Part shown: piece after piece, positions 22,063-32,139 of the stretch
Layout: every line of letters begins with the position of its first letter
Numbering within the stretch: position 1 is the stretch's first letter
From: Uloborus plumipes
Taxonomy: Eukaryota > Arthropoda > Arachnida > Araneae > Uloboridae
Reading direction: 5' to 3'
Length of the DNA stretch: 64,000 nucleotides
Assembly (NCBI GenBank): GCA_038373865.1
Contig: JAXGGA010002831.1
Location: 1 to 64,000, forward strand
Notes under the pieces: generated by a model
The model's database searches: none
Seen by the model: only the letters and a program-made list of their open reading frames with translations
What the model was told of the DNA's origin: nothing
Translations under genes and position numbers: made by a program

Positions 22063-22375
22063 TACTGTCCGCCCATGAAAGCCGCGCCTAGCACTCGCGA
22101 ACAGTTCCACTTAAAAAAGGGTAGATGGGTTGAGGGTGATAACTTTCCGAAGTTTTCAATTCAAAACTTGCATTTGCTATATCCTTTTGACATATTCAAC
22201 TAAACTATGTATTTGAAATTAGCATCGTTCCACGTTGTTTTATACGGTTCAAAATGCTTTTTATTATTCTTCTCCTTATTGTAATCTTACTAACACCCCT
22301 AGTTTGGTAAGATCAGCGAAGACCTGAAGCATGCGTAAATGCGCGGAAGGTGTTATCTAAGAAGATCAGACAGTA
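22063..22375 (+). mobile_element. ~311-bp TA MITE, best copy
   Basis: Begins TACTGTCCGCCCATGAAAGC and ends TAAGAAGATCAGACAGTA. The short inverted end CTGTC(C/T)G with TA outside fits a Tc1/mariner-type MITE. Copies with the same length and order of blocks occur at 12400, 15797, 19339, 23713 and 35033. The 84-residue frame through it is not conserved in the other copies. Confidence 0.8.
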
Positions 22376-22517
22376 GCTTAATGAAACTTCTGTGCCAATA
22401 GGTGACAGATAAATCTCAGACCGCGAGTTATTAATAGACAAATTTCGAACGATTCTAGAACCCAAAAGATTACTTGCTAAAATGAGGTATTATAGAAATT
22501 ATCTCGCTATTGTAATG

Positions 22518-22855
22518 TTGTTTCTGAAACCATTCATTTACCCCAGCCCGAGTAGGCATATCTACCCGATTTAAGGCGGAAAAAGTACGGCTTCCGTTTT
22601 AACGAGCACCATTAAGGTGGAAGTCCGATTTAGCTCAGAGCGCCCTGTTCTTTTGATCCAGACAAAGGGCCGAGAAAAGCCCTGGTCTAGTACCCACAGA
22701 GGTATCGTTTCCCTTGGAGGACTTTGTGACCACGACCCTTATTTTCCGTCTCCCAGCCGCCATCAGTAACGACTCTGGATCCTTAATCGGATAGGATCGA
22801 ACCCAAGACCCTCCGGTTACGAGCCCGACGCTTTACCGATCGGGTTACCACGGCC
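22518..22855 (-). mobile_element. tRNA-derived SINE, 15-bp TSD
   Basis: An exact 15-bp duplication CTCGCTATTGTAATG lies at 22503-22517 and 22856-22870. On the minus strand the head shows GTGGTAACCCGATCGGTAAA and GGTTCGATCC; the body matches the other SINEs from GGTCACAAAGTCCTCC to GAACAGGGCGCTC. The 3' region (22518-22630) is longer than in the other copies and lacks the GAAAT tail, so it may be a subfamily. Confidence 0.85.
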
Positions 22856-22949
22856 CTCGCTATTGTAATGAAACTCTTTAAAACGGCCACCATCTGAGCG
22901 GCCGAAATTTCACTGAACGAAGAAGTGACCATTTAGAGAGGTTTTAATG

Positions 22950-23450
22950 TATCCTTTTCAGAAGATAAAAGCACAAAATTAAAATGTATAAACAAAACTA
23001 ATGTATAACTACTAAAATGCACTCAGACATAAATACATTGCAACAGTGAATATTTTAAATTGACTCAATCCTCGCGGAAAACTATTTTAAAAGCATGACT
23101 CCCGTTTTACGACAGCAAGAGTGCCCCTGAAAATTAGCTATCTTAACTCGCGAGTTTAAATGGCTGAAATGTGCGGACCATTTCGCGTGGAAATGTCATA
23201 AACTCGTAACTTCCGCGACGGTTATGAACTCGTTTACGAGTTTTGGGTCTCTTATGATCTCCTCATTATCCAAACGTTGTTCGAGACTCTAAATGACGGA
23301 CATATCATTGTCGAATGCATAAATCGAAGTGGAGGTTAGAAGTTGTCACCCTTTCTGTCCGCGTGATATGAATTGGAGTCGCTGAATTGTTCAGCATCTT
23401 TCAACTGGAATAACCTTTAATAAAAGTTTTTTGCAAATGCCAAATAGAAT
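22950..23450. other. unassigned DNA
   Basis: The part at 23120-23345 has more CpG than its surroundings but no convincing frame, splice signals or repeat partner. Confidence 0.4.
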
Positions 23451-23598
23451 AAGGGCCATGCTCCACATCGACGTAAAGCAGAAAAAATAGGCAGAAGCGT
23501 AAAAGGGATTCAATGGTGTTCCTATGGAAAGTACCCGGATTTTCGGTTGCTGCCTTCAGTTTCGGTCGCGTTTTACGCTGATGTGGAACATGGCCCTA
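23451..23598. mobile_element. 148-bp MITE with AGGGCCATG ends
   Basis: AGGGCCATGCTCCACATC at 23452 is inverted at 23580-23597 (AGGGCCATGTTCCACATC reversed), with the match running on through a CGTAAARCG block. No clear target duplication; the ends suit a hAT-like MITE. Confidence 0.65.
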
Positions 23599-23712
23599 AT
23601 GCAAGCATTTCTCGTCCACTATATGGATGAAAGAAGAGTAATATGGGATATTCAACTAAAAGCATTCACGTTTCTATTGATAACTTACTGGTTTTTGTAT
23701 AAAAATTCCCAA

Positions 23713-24465
23713 TACTGTCTGATTTTTTTAGGTAAAACCTTCCGCGGATTTACGTATGCGTCAGGCTTTCTGTGATCTTACCGAAATACGGCTGATCGGT
23801 AAGATAACAATAAGGGGAAGAATAATAAGAAGCATTTTGAGTCGTAACCAGCAACGTAGAACGCTGCTAATTTCAAATGCAGTAGAATCTTGAAAATCCG
23901 AGTCTTAAAAGTCCGAGATTCCGGTTAATCCGAGGTGGTTTGACATTTTAAGGTCTATCTTTAATAGCTGAAAAGATAATATGTTCTAAAATCTGAAAAT
24001 AAGAATATTTTGCTGATTGGAAAATTTCCTTTTGTACTCTCAATAAAGTAGTAAAAAAAGTATTGAGAGGTCAGTGTCAAAAACATTCACAAAGTGTCAC
24101 GAAATATTGTTAAACTACTAGAGGTATATTAAGATATGCTTTGGAAATAATAACTATGTAAAACGACTTGAAATTAACTTTTTTTTTTCTTATGACAGTC
24201 GAAAAGTGTTACGTTTCTACCGTTAAAATATTTTTTTCGGATAATCCGAGTTGTCAGTAATCCGAGGTAGCATGAGCCACAATTACCTCGGATTTTCGAG
24301 ACTCTACTGTACAATGTACATAGTTTAGTTGAATACGTCAAAAGGACAGCAAAAATGTAAGTTTTAAATTGAAAACTTCGGAAATTTTCCACTCACGACA
24401 TATCACCCCTTTTTTAAGCGGAATGTTTCGCGAGTGCTAGTCGCGGCTTTCCTGGACGGACAGTA
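23713..24465 (-). mobile_element. ~311-bp TA MITE copy, split by another MITE
   Basis: Starts TACTGTCTGATTTTTTTAGG and ends GGACGGACAGTA in reverse orientation. It is interrupted after AATTTCAAATG by the insertion 23880-24309 and resumes with TACATAGTTTAGTTGAATAC. Without the insertion the length matches the other copies. Confidence 0.8.
23880..24309. mobile_element. 430-bp pogo/Tigger-like MITE
   Basis: Ends CAGTAGAATCTTGAAAATCC and, reversed, CAGTAGAGTCTCGAAAATCC, continuing with GAG. TA follows the right end and TG precedes the left, consistent with a mutated TA duplication. Inner copies of AATCCGAG are also present. Noncoding. Confidence 0.8.
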
Positions 24466-25590
24466 TCTGAAATGAGCTATGCTTTGAAAAGATAAAAAGA
24501 CAATTACAACTTTTTTGCAGTCATAAAAATCATAAAAAATAGTAAATGCATATTAATATGGAACAACCAGGTATTTTTGGCGTTAAGTAGTCATTTACGG
24601 CCCCTGAGCCGGGACTAAGGCAGAATTACATGCAATACACCGCCAGCTCAATTATACCATCCACAGAATGCAATTTCGTTGTTATTAGAGCTCAGCAATC
24701 TGGAATAGGTAGTAACCGAGTTGGAAGCAGAAAACGTCTTATAGAAGAAGCTAAGAGTGCCAAACAAATTGGTAGCGAAAGTAAAATTATTACTCCAGCG
24801 AGAAATCACAGCAATGGTACGGCTCAGCTCATATATCGAAGTAAAAGCTTGGGTATTAAGCATCAGTAAATTCTAATGAGTTCTAAAAAGAACAAAACTG
24901 CTCTCTCTGGATGGTATAACTGAGCTGGTGAGGTATTATGTATAGATTAGGTGGTTCGAACCATCGGAAAACTTTGAACATTTGTTTTCTTCTATTGTGA
25001 CTCTTTCTATTTTACATTATCTCTCAATTAATCCTTTTTCATATGAAAATAGGTTGTTATAAAAGAAGATCAAGCTTTCCCGCCTCTGTTTGATCTGCTT
25101 ATTTGGAGGTAGTGGTGCATGGGTAGGGAAAAATGTGTTGTGTTAGAGCTTAGACGTATAACCAAAGCAAGACATTTGAGAGAAAAGGGTCACCTTGGGA
25201 ATTGGAGAATACCTAGTGCAGTAGACTAGCAGTACAACGCGAATTAACTTACACGAAATGGACGTAACGAGATGTTTTTCACAAGTAACGTATCTCAGAG
25301 CTAAGGTGAACTCTCCGTCCGCAACACAAGTTTTCGGAAGGGCTATTATCGACTCCATTATAAGCTTCTAAATCTTTGCTTCGAAATAGACTTCTATCCC
25401 TTTAGCGCTACTGAAATACGGAAGCACCAGTCTAAACCTCAATTTGTTTGTGTGTACAAATAACCACTTCGTATTTTCTGTTCATTTTAACTCTAAATTT
25501 CATGATTTCATTCACTTATTTTTGGTTTATAGTTCATATAAAAAGGAAATATATGAACATTAAAATGATGTTTGGTTTTATTTGTTTCAG
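24466..25590. other. unassigned DNA with one unrecognised frame
   Basis: The plus-strand frame 24630-24869 (79 codons, containing GSRKRLIEEAKSAKQIGSES) has ordinary composition, but no splice acceptor or domain was recognised and the opposite strand is open over the same span. It is left as undecided. Confidence 0.3.
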
Positions 25591-25703
25591 AGATGAAGAT
25601 GACGAGCTCCGTCTGTCGCTCCAATTGAAAACAGCAGTTGCATGTTAATATTTTTCTCTAAAAAAATACTTTTTCCTGTTACAATAAAATCATCTAAAAA
25701 GTT
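25591..25703 (+). CDS. candidate terminal exon with polyadenylation signal
   Basis: TTTTATTTGTTTCAG ending at 25590 is a strong splice-acceptor match. The following frame reads DEDDELRLSLQLKTAVAC and stops at 25648. AATAAA lies at 25683-25688, followed by a GT/T-rich stretch, the layout of a last exon. No upstream exon was identified and the peptide is not recognised. With so short a frame the arrangement could be chance. Confidence 0.3.
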
Positions 25704-27108
25704 CGAGTGACTTGCTTTTTCTTAAATCCTAAAAAAAAATTCTCAAAAAATCTTTTTTTAAGCTTTCTACAGCAGGCACCCCCCTTAAGCAAGTAAAAAC
25801 CTCGTTAAGAAACTAAAAGGCGGAATTATTCTAAAACATAACATGGAAAAAGATACTTCATGATTTCAACTTAAATTTGATGCCCAAGTTGTTTGTATGA
25901 TTTATTTTGTGTTACCGAAATGAAACTTTGAAAGTGTAAAATTGTCCTCATGTAGTTGCAAATGGTAAAAGTGCCAATACTGCCCTTCGTGACAATCGGG
26001 CGCATTCGTCTTCTAAACTGCACTAGAATTCCAATAACGACATAAGTTTAAATTTATGTTTCAAGAATGAATCAAGAATTCGATAAAAATTGCATATTCT
26101 TATTCTAACATAGTCGAAAATCGTACACTAGCAATAAATGAGTTTTCAATCCACAGTTCAATTTGATATCTTTGATAACAAGCAGGCATGCATATTTTTA
26201 AAGATAAATAGATAATTTTGTTCAGGAATAGATTTAGCATTTTTTTTTCTGAATTCACTGAATTTTAGATTTTAATATACAATTCTGAACACGAAAACTG
26301 ACAAATAACATAAGGATCATCAATTTTAAGAAATGATGGAAAACAATTTTTTGCGTAAGCTTGTGTAAAACTATAAATACCTCAAAATAGTGTTTTCATT
26401 TGTTGGTCGATTCTTACTTTAAAAAGCTCTGTAACAGAGGTGCGAATTTTGCTTTTCACTGTAGTAATGAAATAGATCATGACTTCATTGACAACTCACT
26501 AATGATAAATATTAGGAGAATGAAAAAGAACTTTTGGACATGCAAAATAGCAATTTATGAGCAAACCGAAATCGAAAAACTTTTTCCTCGTCAAATTCAA
26601 TAATGTTTTTTTTTAAGTTATAAAAAGCTCAAAACTATAATAGATTTTTTTCGCACCCTTTAAAGCGTACAAAAATTTCCTGTTGGGAATATTGTAGGGA
26701 AAAATAAAATATGTACGTAAGTTCTATTCCATACAATGCAATTTCCAAATACATTTTGATCAAAATTCGAATAAAACTATTGATTATATTTAAAGCATGT
26801 TCTTTTCTATCGTTTCTTCTCGCTCCCTCGGCGCCGCCCCCCTCCCCTCCGGTCGTTATTCTCTCTCCAATAACTACAAAATATTCCCAGTTTGGTTCTA
26901 TACAATTTCGGTTTGAAGAACATTTAAGTCGAATCTAACGTTTATTCACTTACTACATCTTATGAAGCAAAATGTCGGATTTCCGAAGAAATAAAAATAT
27001 GTTAACCCTAAACTATATCCATTTTTCAGAATATATTCAGCTAATATCCGGATTAACTGGGCGCGCATTTGAATGTCTACTGTATATTGACTGAATGATG
27101 ATTCTTTG
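25704..27108. other. unassigned AT-rich DNA
   Basis: Short frames at 26400-26603 and 26711-26938 show no domain. Around 27040-27090, ATCCGGATTAACTGGGCG and CTACTGTA resemble one end of a Tigger-like MITE, without a partner end. Confidence 0.35.
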
Positions 27109-27694
27109 CAGGAATGCGCCGATAAGCAAAAAAAGGAAGATTACCGATTAACTGGCTGTTGATAATCAGCCGATTCATGACCAGGGTGATAATTTTTAGT
27201 ACAACCAATTCCACCCACCCCCCTCTTTTTTTCTTCTTTTCGCTTACAATTCAAGTTTAGAAATAGTTATTAATTTATTTCTCAGAAAGGATTCACTTTT
27301 TTGGATTTTTCTAATTTTCCCAAAATTATTTCAAAAAAAATTTCAAATATTTTGATTCAATTTTCACATTATTGCCGGTAAAGTTATTTCATTCTCCAAT
27401 TTAAAAGTTCAGGAATTTGATTATTCCTAATAGTCATATGAATATCAACTGTGAGGGTTAAATTTTAACTGTCCATTCAATTTACGCACTGTATGAACTA
27501 TCTGTATGTGTGTGTGTGTGTTTTAACTATGTACGCTTACATACATGTTATAGTAAGAAATGAAGAAAGTTACATAAAATGCTGCTGATGAAATAAAAGA
27601 AGTTCTGGGGTTTTTTTTAATGGATTTTTCTTAACGGCAAAACTGGTCATATTCTTAGTTACCAACCATTTATGTGACTAAGGGAACATGATAC

Positions 27695-27786
27695 GGTTGG
27701 TTGGTTGGTTGGTTGCTTGGTTGGTTGGTTGGTTGTTTGGTTGGTTGGTTGGTTGGTTGGTTGGTTGGTTGGTTGGTTGGTTGGTT
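27695..27786 (-). repeat. (AACC)n microsatellite, LINE 3' tail
   Basis: About 23 units of GGTT on the plus strand, with GCTT and GTTT variants. It sits exactly at the LINE 3' terminus (after TTGCGCCAATAAACACAATA on the minus strand) and at the target duplication, so it is the element's tail and not an independent repeat. Confidence 0.85.
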
Positions 27787-28122
27787 ATATTGTGTTTATT
27801 GGCGCAAGAGCCTTATTAGGCTATACTGCGCCAAACAATGATTTACTTAAAAAAAGAAGAGATGTCAGAACTAAAATAATTTAAAATACAATGGATATAA
27901 AACTTCTAAAATTTTAAAAACACTCCGGGACAAGACATGAACAAAGTTTAAAATTTTTAAACAATGGGATGGAAGCAATAACTGCCAAGTGATTTTGATT
28001 ATGCATAGATGATGTTTAAAATCCAAACCAAGCAAGAGAAAGAACTTGCTAACATTTTTTTTTGTAAAATCAGACACACATAACAAAACAAAGACTAAAC
28101 ACTCAAGACAAAGATAAAACCA

Positions 28123-28858
28123 CTAAATTAGAGATATAAAACCGATTTCATTTAAAAAGGGAAACAAATTAGGATGGGGTATATCCCCAAGTAGTTCCGT
28201 CAAAGATGGATAAAAGTTATTAAAATGTTTAAAACGAGTTTGGTTAAAATCTGGGCATTTACACAAGATATGAAACACTGTCTGGTTGACATTGCAGTTA
28301 GTACATATAGGCGCTGGTTCACGGCAAAGAAGGTGTTTATGTGTGAACCGGGTATGGCCGATGCGAAGACGGGCTATGACGACTTGTTTCCTTCGCGTAA
28401 TATTAAAGGATTTGAAACCTTTTGTGAAGGGCTGGATAGAGTGCAACTTGTTTTGCACCTCTCCATCCCAGTCACGCTGCCAAGAGTTGTATATACTGCC
28501 CGTAATGGAATTTTTTATATCTTCATAAGGAACAAGGTCTTCGCAATGGGCACTAGCGGCCTTAGCAGCTGCATCGGCTGCCTCATTGCCAGCAATGCCT
28601 ACATGACTAGGTATCCAACAGAAGAAAATTTCGAAGTTATTTTGTATTAGCCTATGGTATGATTGAAAAGCTTGAATCACAAAAGGGTGGCTATTGTTGT
28701 TACAGTTTGAAAGGGCATCCAACGAACTTTTCGAGTCTGTGATTTTAATTGATTGGGCTATTGTTTGGAGAGCGGTGACTATGGCTTTGCTTTCAGAAGT
28801 GAAGACTGAGCAAGAATTATGTAGTTGTTGTGAGATAGTATAACCATCAAGTACCTGG
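28123..28858 (-). pseudogene. LINE RNase H domain, C-terminal part
   Basis: The frame is open from about 28858 to the stop at 28123. It contains the RNase H catalytic blocks FTSESKAI (Glu) and ITDSKSSLDAL (Asp), IFFCWIPSHVGIAGNEAAD (the His/Asn-Asp motif of the domain end), and then a C-terminal zinc-binding block CTNCNVNQTVFHILCKCP. RNase H removes the template RNA during reverse transcription. The first catalytic Asp (EIFTDEPKANDH) lies on the other side of the insertion, near 32180. The frame itself is intact, but the gene is broken by the insertion and by the LINE's 5' truncation. Confidence 0.85.
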
Positions 28859-28875
28859 GGACCGAGCCCACTCGG

Positions 28876-29255
28876 TTAAAAAAAAAAAAGAGGTTTGTAA
28901 ACTCGTGTTTTTTTCTACAATGCGAAGTACTTATTTAGATAAACTTGAAAAGCATGCCTTTGGTTGCAATTACGCATTTAAAACAGCCGTAATTTGTTTT
29001 AAAAAACACAACCTTATTTAACATTTTGAAGCAAAAATGGGACACCGGTGTCCCACTAAACGAAACACCGATTTCCCATGAATATTTTACCTTTTACGCA
29101 GAAAGGGACATCACTGTTCTGTGCTGTATTAAATAACCAGAAAATTATTAAAATGCTAAATATAATATTTTACTCTTATTTTACCGTAAATTAATGCAGA
29201 GTAATGAACAAAGTATGAAAAATACGTTGATAAAAATTCTGCGTCAAAGGGTTAA
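28876..29255. mobile_element. possible piggyBac-like MITE relic
   Basis: TTAA at 28876-28879 and 29252-29255. The right end reversed is CCCTTTGACGCAGAATTTTT, and a GGGACACCGGTGTCCC palindrome lies inside; both recall piggyBac-type MITEs, which duplicate TTAA. The left end does not show the expected CCC start. Confidence 0.3.
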
Positions 29256-29375
29256 TCCATGCTCACCGTAAAATCACACCCAATTTCATTTCATTTGGCG
29301 CCGAAGGCGCGGGAGGAGTTGATGAGAATATATGCAGAGTCCCTGTTCTCCAGTACGCATTTAGTCCAGTTGGTT

Positions 29376-29684
29376 TTGACTTTCACTTCACTTGACACTC
29401 CAAGGTTCCCCCCGTACATACCACAACTCGTGGTTTAACCGGGATGGGGCCTTGAAGAGCGCTCTGTTCATTTTTGAACAGACCCAAGGGCCGAGCAGAC
29501 CCTTGGCCCAGCATCCCCCTGAGGTATCGTTTCACTTGAAGGATTTTATGACCACGAACATTTTTAACGTCCCCCAGCCACCATTTATGAAGACTGTGGA
29601 TCTTTGATCAGCTGGGCTTCCTCTATATGATCGGCCCGGGACCCTCCGGTTACGAGTCCGACGACTTACCGATCGGACTACAAA
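29376..29684 (-). mobile_element. tRNA-derived SINE, damaged head
   Basis: Minus-strand SINE with the usual body (GGTCATAAAATCCTTCAAGT, GAGCGCTCTTCAAGGCCCCA) and a GAAGTG-type tail. The tRNA-like head has the A-box region but the B-box is disrupted by a short insertion near 29620-29637, and the first bases are missing. No clear target duplication. Confidence 0.75.
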
Positions 29685-30393
29685 ATCCAAAACTTTATCT
29701 AAATACAAAATTTTATCAAAATCGTTTGAGCCGTTTTCGAGATCCGAAATATATATATACAAGAATTGCTCGTCTAAAGATATTAGATGTAATTTTGTTT
29801 CGAAACTTAATATTTTAAGAATGAGTTTCATATTTATTGATTTTTTACCTGAAATATCTTACTAAACACTCTTGAGGAGGAAAAAAAGTATTTTAAAACT
29901 AACTATAACACTTTTATACTCAATTTTGAAATCGCACTTGAAAAGTAAAGTAATCTGATTTTTATATACTGTAAGTTACCATAAAATTCAATAGATGTCG
30001 GTGGACAATTACCACTGCTTTTATCCCATGGCTTTTGAATAAATGAAACAGCTTGTTATCTAGTGAAGCCTTGCTTTAACATTTCAAAAACAATAACAAT
30101 TTAACGTTGCCAAATACCATAATTTAAACTTGCGCTGATGTGATTAAATATGAAATCCAATTGTTATAACAAAACGTGGTCGCCACGGAAACAGTAACAA
30201 TGAAAGTAATCATAAAGAAAATGGCGAAATAAAAGCTTCTCAAACTTTCAATGAAGGCACAAAAAAACTGGGTTTTTTGTGAAAACTCGCGTTTTTACAG
30301 AAAAAACGCCGACGTAGATGAACTCAGAAACCAAAACTCTATCTAAATACAAAATTTTATCGAAATCGTTAGAGCCGTTTTCGAGATCCGAAA

Positions 30394-30439
30394 AATAAAT
30401 AAATAAATAAATAAATAAATATATATATATATATATATA
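30394..30439. repeat. (AAAT)n and (TA)n microsatellite
   Basis: ATAAATAAATAAATAAATAA followed by an uninterrupted (TA)n run up to the Helitron 3' end at 30440. The (TA)n continues at 32091-32101 on the far side, so the Helitron landed inside it. Confidence 0.85.
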
Positions 30440-30837
30440 CTAGCTGACCCGGCCACGCGTTGCTGTGGCTAAGGTATGGGTTAAACTATAATGTTTCAAT
30501 ACAAACGAAAAACTTTATTGCCGTTATAGAGATCAACTTTATATAAATATGAACTTGAGGTCAAAATATGAAAACAATCGAACAAAAATTTCCTAAGTTT
30601 GCTAGAAACAAAAAATCAACAAAAAATGTAGCATTTTAGTACTTAGAAATATTATATTCAAGCTTGTAACAATTGAGTAAATTAAAAATTTGCTAATTGC
30701 TATTGTAACATTTTATTTTTTAATGTAACATTTTATTTTTTAATAATGTTAATAGGGTAGATAATTAACCAATATTATTTGTTATTTTTTGAATTATAAG
30801 CATTTTTAATTACAGTTTAACTCAACACTAATCGGTG

Positions 30838-31290
30838 CACAATATTCTTTGTTAATCTGTCTCTTGTAAACAAAAATAGATTGGACGGTTTTCCCACACG
30901 GGAGCAAGCGACCTATAGCTGCCCATGGGAAAAACATGGATTTTCTAAATCTAAACCGCAAATTGACATTATTTGCCCTTGGGACTTATTAATGGACATG
31001 GCGAAAGCTAAACGAATGGGAAACTGTAGCCTTTTGAAAGGTATTGAAGATTCTGACGGTGTCATTGGGATACGTGGCAAGAGAACTACTTCATCTTTAA
31101 ACTTGCCAGTAAAAATGATTGCCTCAATAATGTTCCCGGTGATTTTTTTGATAACTAAACGCGTTCTATTGCATAATCTCGGTGGATTTCAATTACGTAG
31201 AAGAACTATGGGTAAACCAATTTTTAACCGCAGATTATGTGGTGGCATTCCGGGTATGTTTAAAGAATTCTAGCCAAGAATGCAGAAAAG
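30838..31290 (-). pseudogene. Helitron Pif1-like helicase, C-terminal fragment
   Basis: Minus-strand reading gives NSLNIPGMPPHNLRLKIG, a stop, then NPPRLCNRTRLVIKK, LPRIPMTPSESSIPFKRLQF, FAMSINKSQGQ and CFSHGQLYVACSRVGKP, ending near 30838 after NIVHRLVLS. This order is that of the last third of Helitron helicases, superfamily 1 proteins that unwind DNA for rolling-circle transposition. One in-frame stop (after LLRN) and loss of the N-terminal part make it a pseudogene. The plus-strand frame over the same bases is a shadow. Confidence 0.85.
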
Positions 31291-32090
31291 CTGGTAGCTA
31301 AATAGATAATTTGCAATAAAAAATACATTGCGGTCCTAAATTGAGATAAAAACTATCCTATCATTTAAGTTATCCAAACTGAAACTGCGTGCAAAATTTG
31401 GCTAAAATCGGTTCAGTAGCTGAGGAGTCCATTGGACACAAACACAGGGACACGTAATTTTTATATATTATAAGAAAGGTTATTACTTGTTTACTGCGCT
31501 CCAGAAGCTGCCAGAACGTGTGCTTTATGTCGCTCAGCCATGGAGGTGTTAAAAAAAAAGGCTTAGTGAAAAGGCTTAGCCAAAAACACAGAAAAGCTGG
31601 TAGCTAAATACATAATTTGCAATAAAAAATATATTGCGGTCCTAAATTGAGATAAAAACTATCCTATCATTTAAGTTGGACCAAACTGAAACTGCGTGTA
31701 AAATTTGGTTAAAATCGGTTCAGTAGCTGAGGAGTCCATTAGCCACAAACACAGGGACACGTAATTTTTATATATTAAGATATTACCTGTTTACTGCGCT
31801 TCGGAAGCTGTCAGAACGTGTGCTTTATGTCGCTCAGCCATGGAGGTGTCAAAAAAGGCTTAGTAAAAAGGCTTAGTAAAAAGGTTTAGCCAAGAACACA
31901 GAAAAGCTGGTAGCTAAATACATAATTTGCAATTAAAAATACATTGCGGTCCTAAATTGAGATATAAACTATCCTATCATTTAAGTTGGACCAAATTGAA
32001 ACTGCGTGCAAAATTTGGTTACAATCGGTTCAGTAATTGAGGAGTCCATTGGCCACAAACACAGGGACACGTAATTTTTATATATTAAGA
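31285..32090 (-). repeat. three tandem copies of a Helitron 5' end
   Basis: A unit with GAAAAGCTGGTAGCTAAATA, TGCGGTCCTAAATTGAGATA and CACAGGGACACGTAATTTTT recurs at about 31285, 31591 and 31901 (spacing 306 and 310 bp). Each ends at a Helitron 5'-type TATATATTA(T)AAGA terminus. Units 2 and 3 also share the AACGTGTGCTTTATGTCGCT segment. Confidence 0.9.
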
Positions 32091-32139
32091 TATATATATA
32101 TACAAGAATTGCTCGTTTAAAGGTATTAGATTACTGCTG

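Larger units (their letters stand above)
21710..22947. mobile_element. pogo/Tigger-like element, host to two later insertions
   Basis: Ends CAGTAAAACCTCTTGAAGCG at 21710 and, reversed from 22947, CATTAAAACCTCTCTAAATG, both continuing into a GGTCAC/GACCAC block. This form (CAGT.AAACCTC) is typical of pogo/Tigger elements, which duplicate TA; TA follows the right end. A ~311-bp MITE (22063-22375) and a SINE (22518-22855) are nested inside. No transposase frame survives. Confidence 0.65.
30440..32090 (-). mobile_element. Helitron 1 with decayed helicase
   Basis: On the minus strand it starts with TCTTAATATATAAAAATTAC after an A and ends with CTAG (30440-30443) followed by T. A GCCAC...GTGGC hairpin lies eight bases before CTAG. 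These are the canonical Helitron ends, with insertion between A and T inside a (TA)n tract. It contains the C-terminal end of a Pif1-like helicase and three tandem copies of its 5'-terminal segment. The Rep nuclease and most of the helicase are missing. Confidence 0.9.
28876..32130 (-). mobile_element. insertion in the LINE, probable Helitron 2
   Basis: The insertion breaks the RNase H reading: minus-strand GFAAVI ends at 32131 and the frame resumes as GLGPQVLDGYTI at about 28870. Its minus-strand 5' end is TCTAATACCTTTAAACGAGC preceded by A, a Helitron-type start; the same sequence occurs again at about 29690-29788. A clean CTRR end was not found at the left junction (TTAAAAAAAAAAAAG), so the type and left limit are uncertain. 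A SINE and Helitron 1 are nested inside. Confidence 0.5.

Noticed and set aside
27695..27786. independent (GGTT)n telomere-like or satellite array
   Set aside because: Its position at the LINE 3' end and target duplication shows that it is the LINE tail.
28225..28650. 141-residue plus-strand frame
   Set aside because: It is opposite the LINE RNase H domain, which has recognisable catalytic motifs.
30881..31273. 130-residue plus-strand frame
   Set aside because: It is the shadow of the Helitron helicase fragment, whose conserved motifs read on the minus strand.
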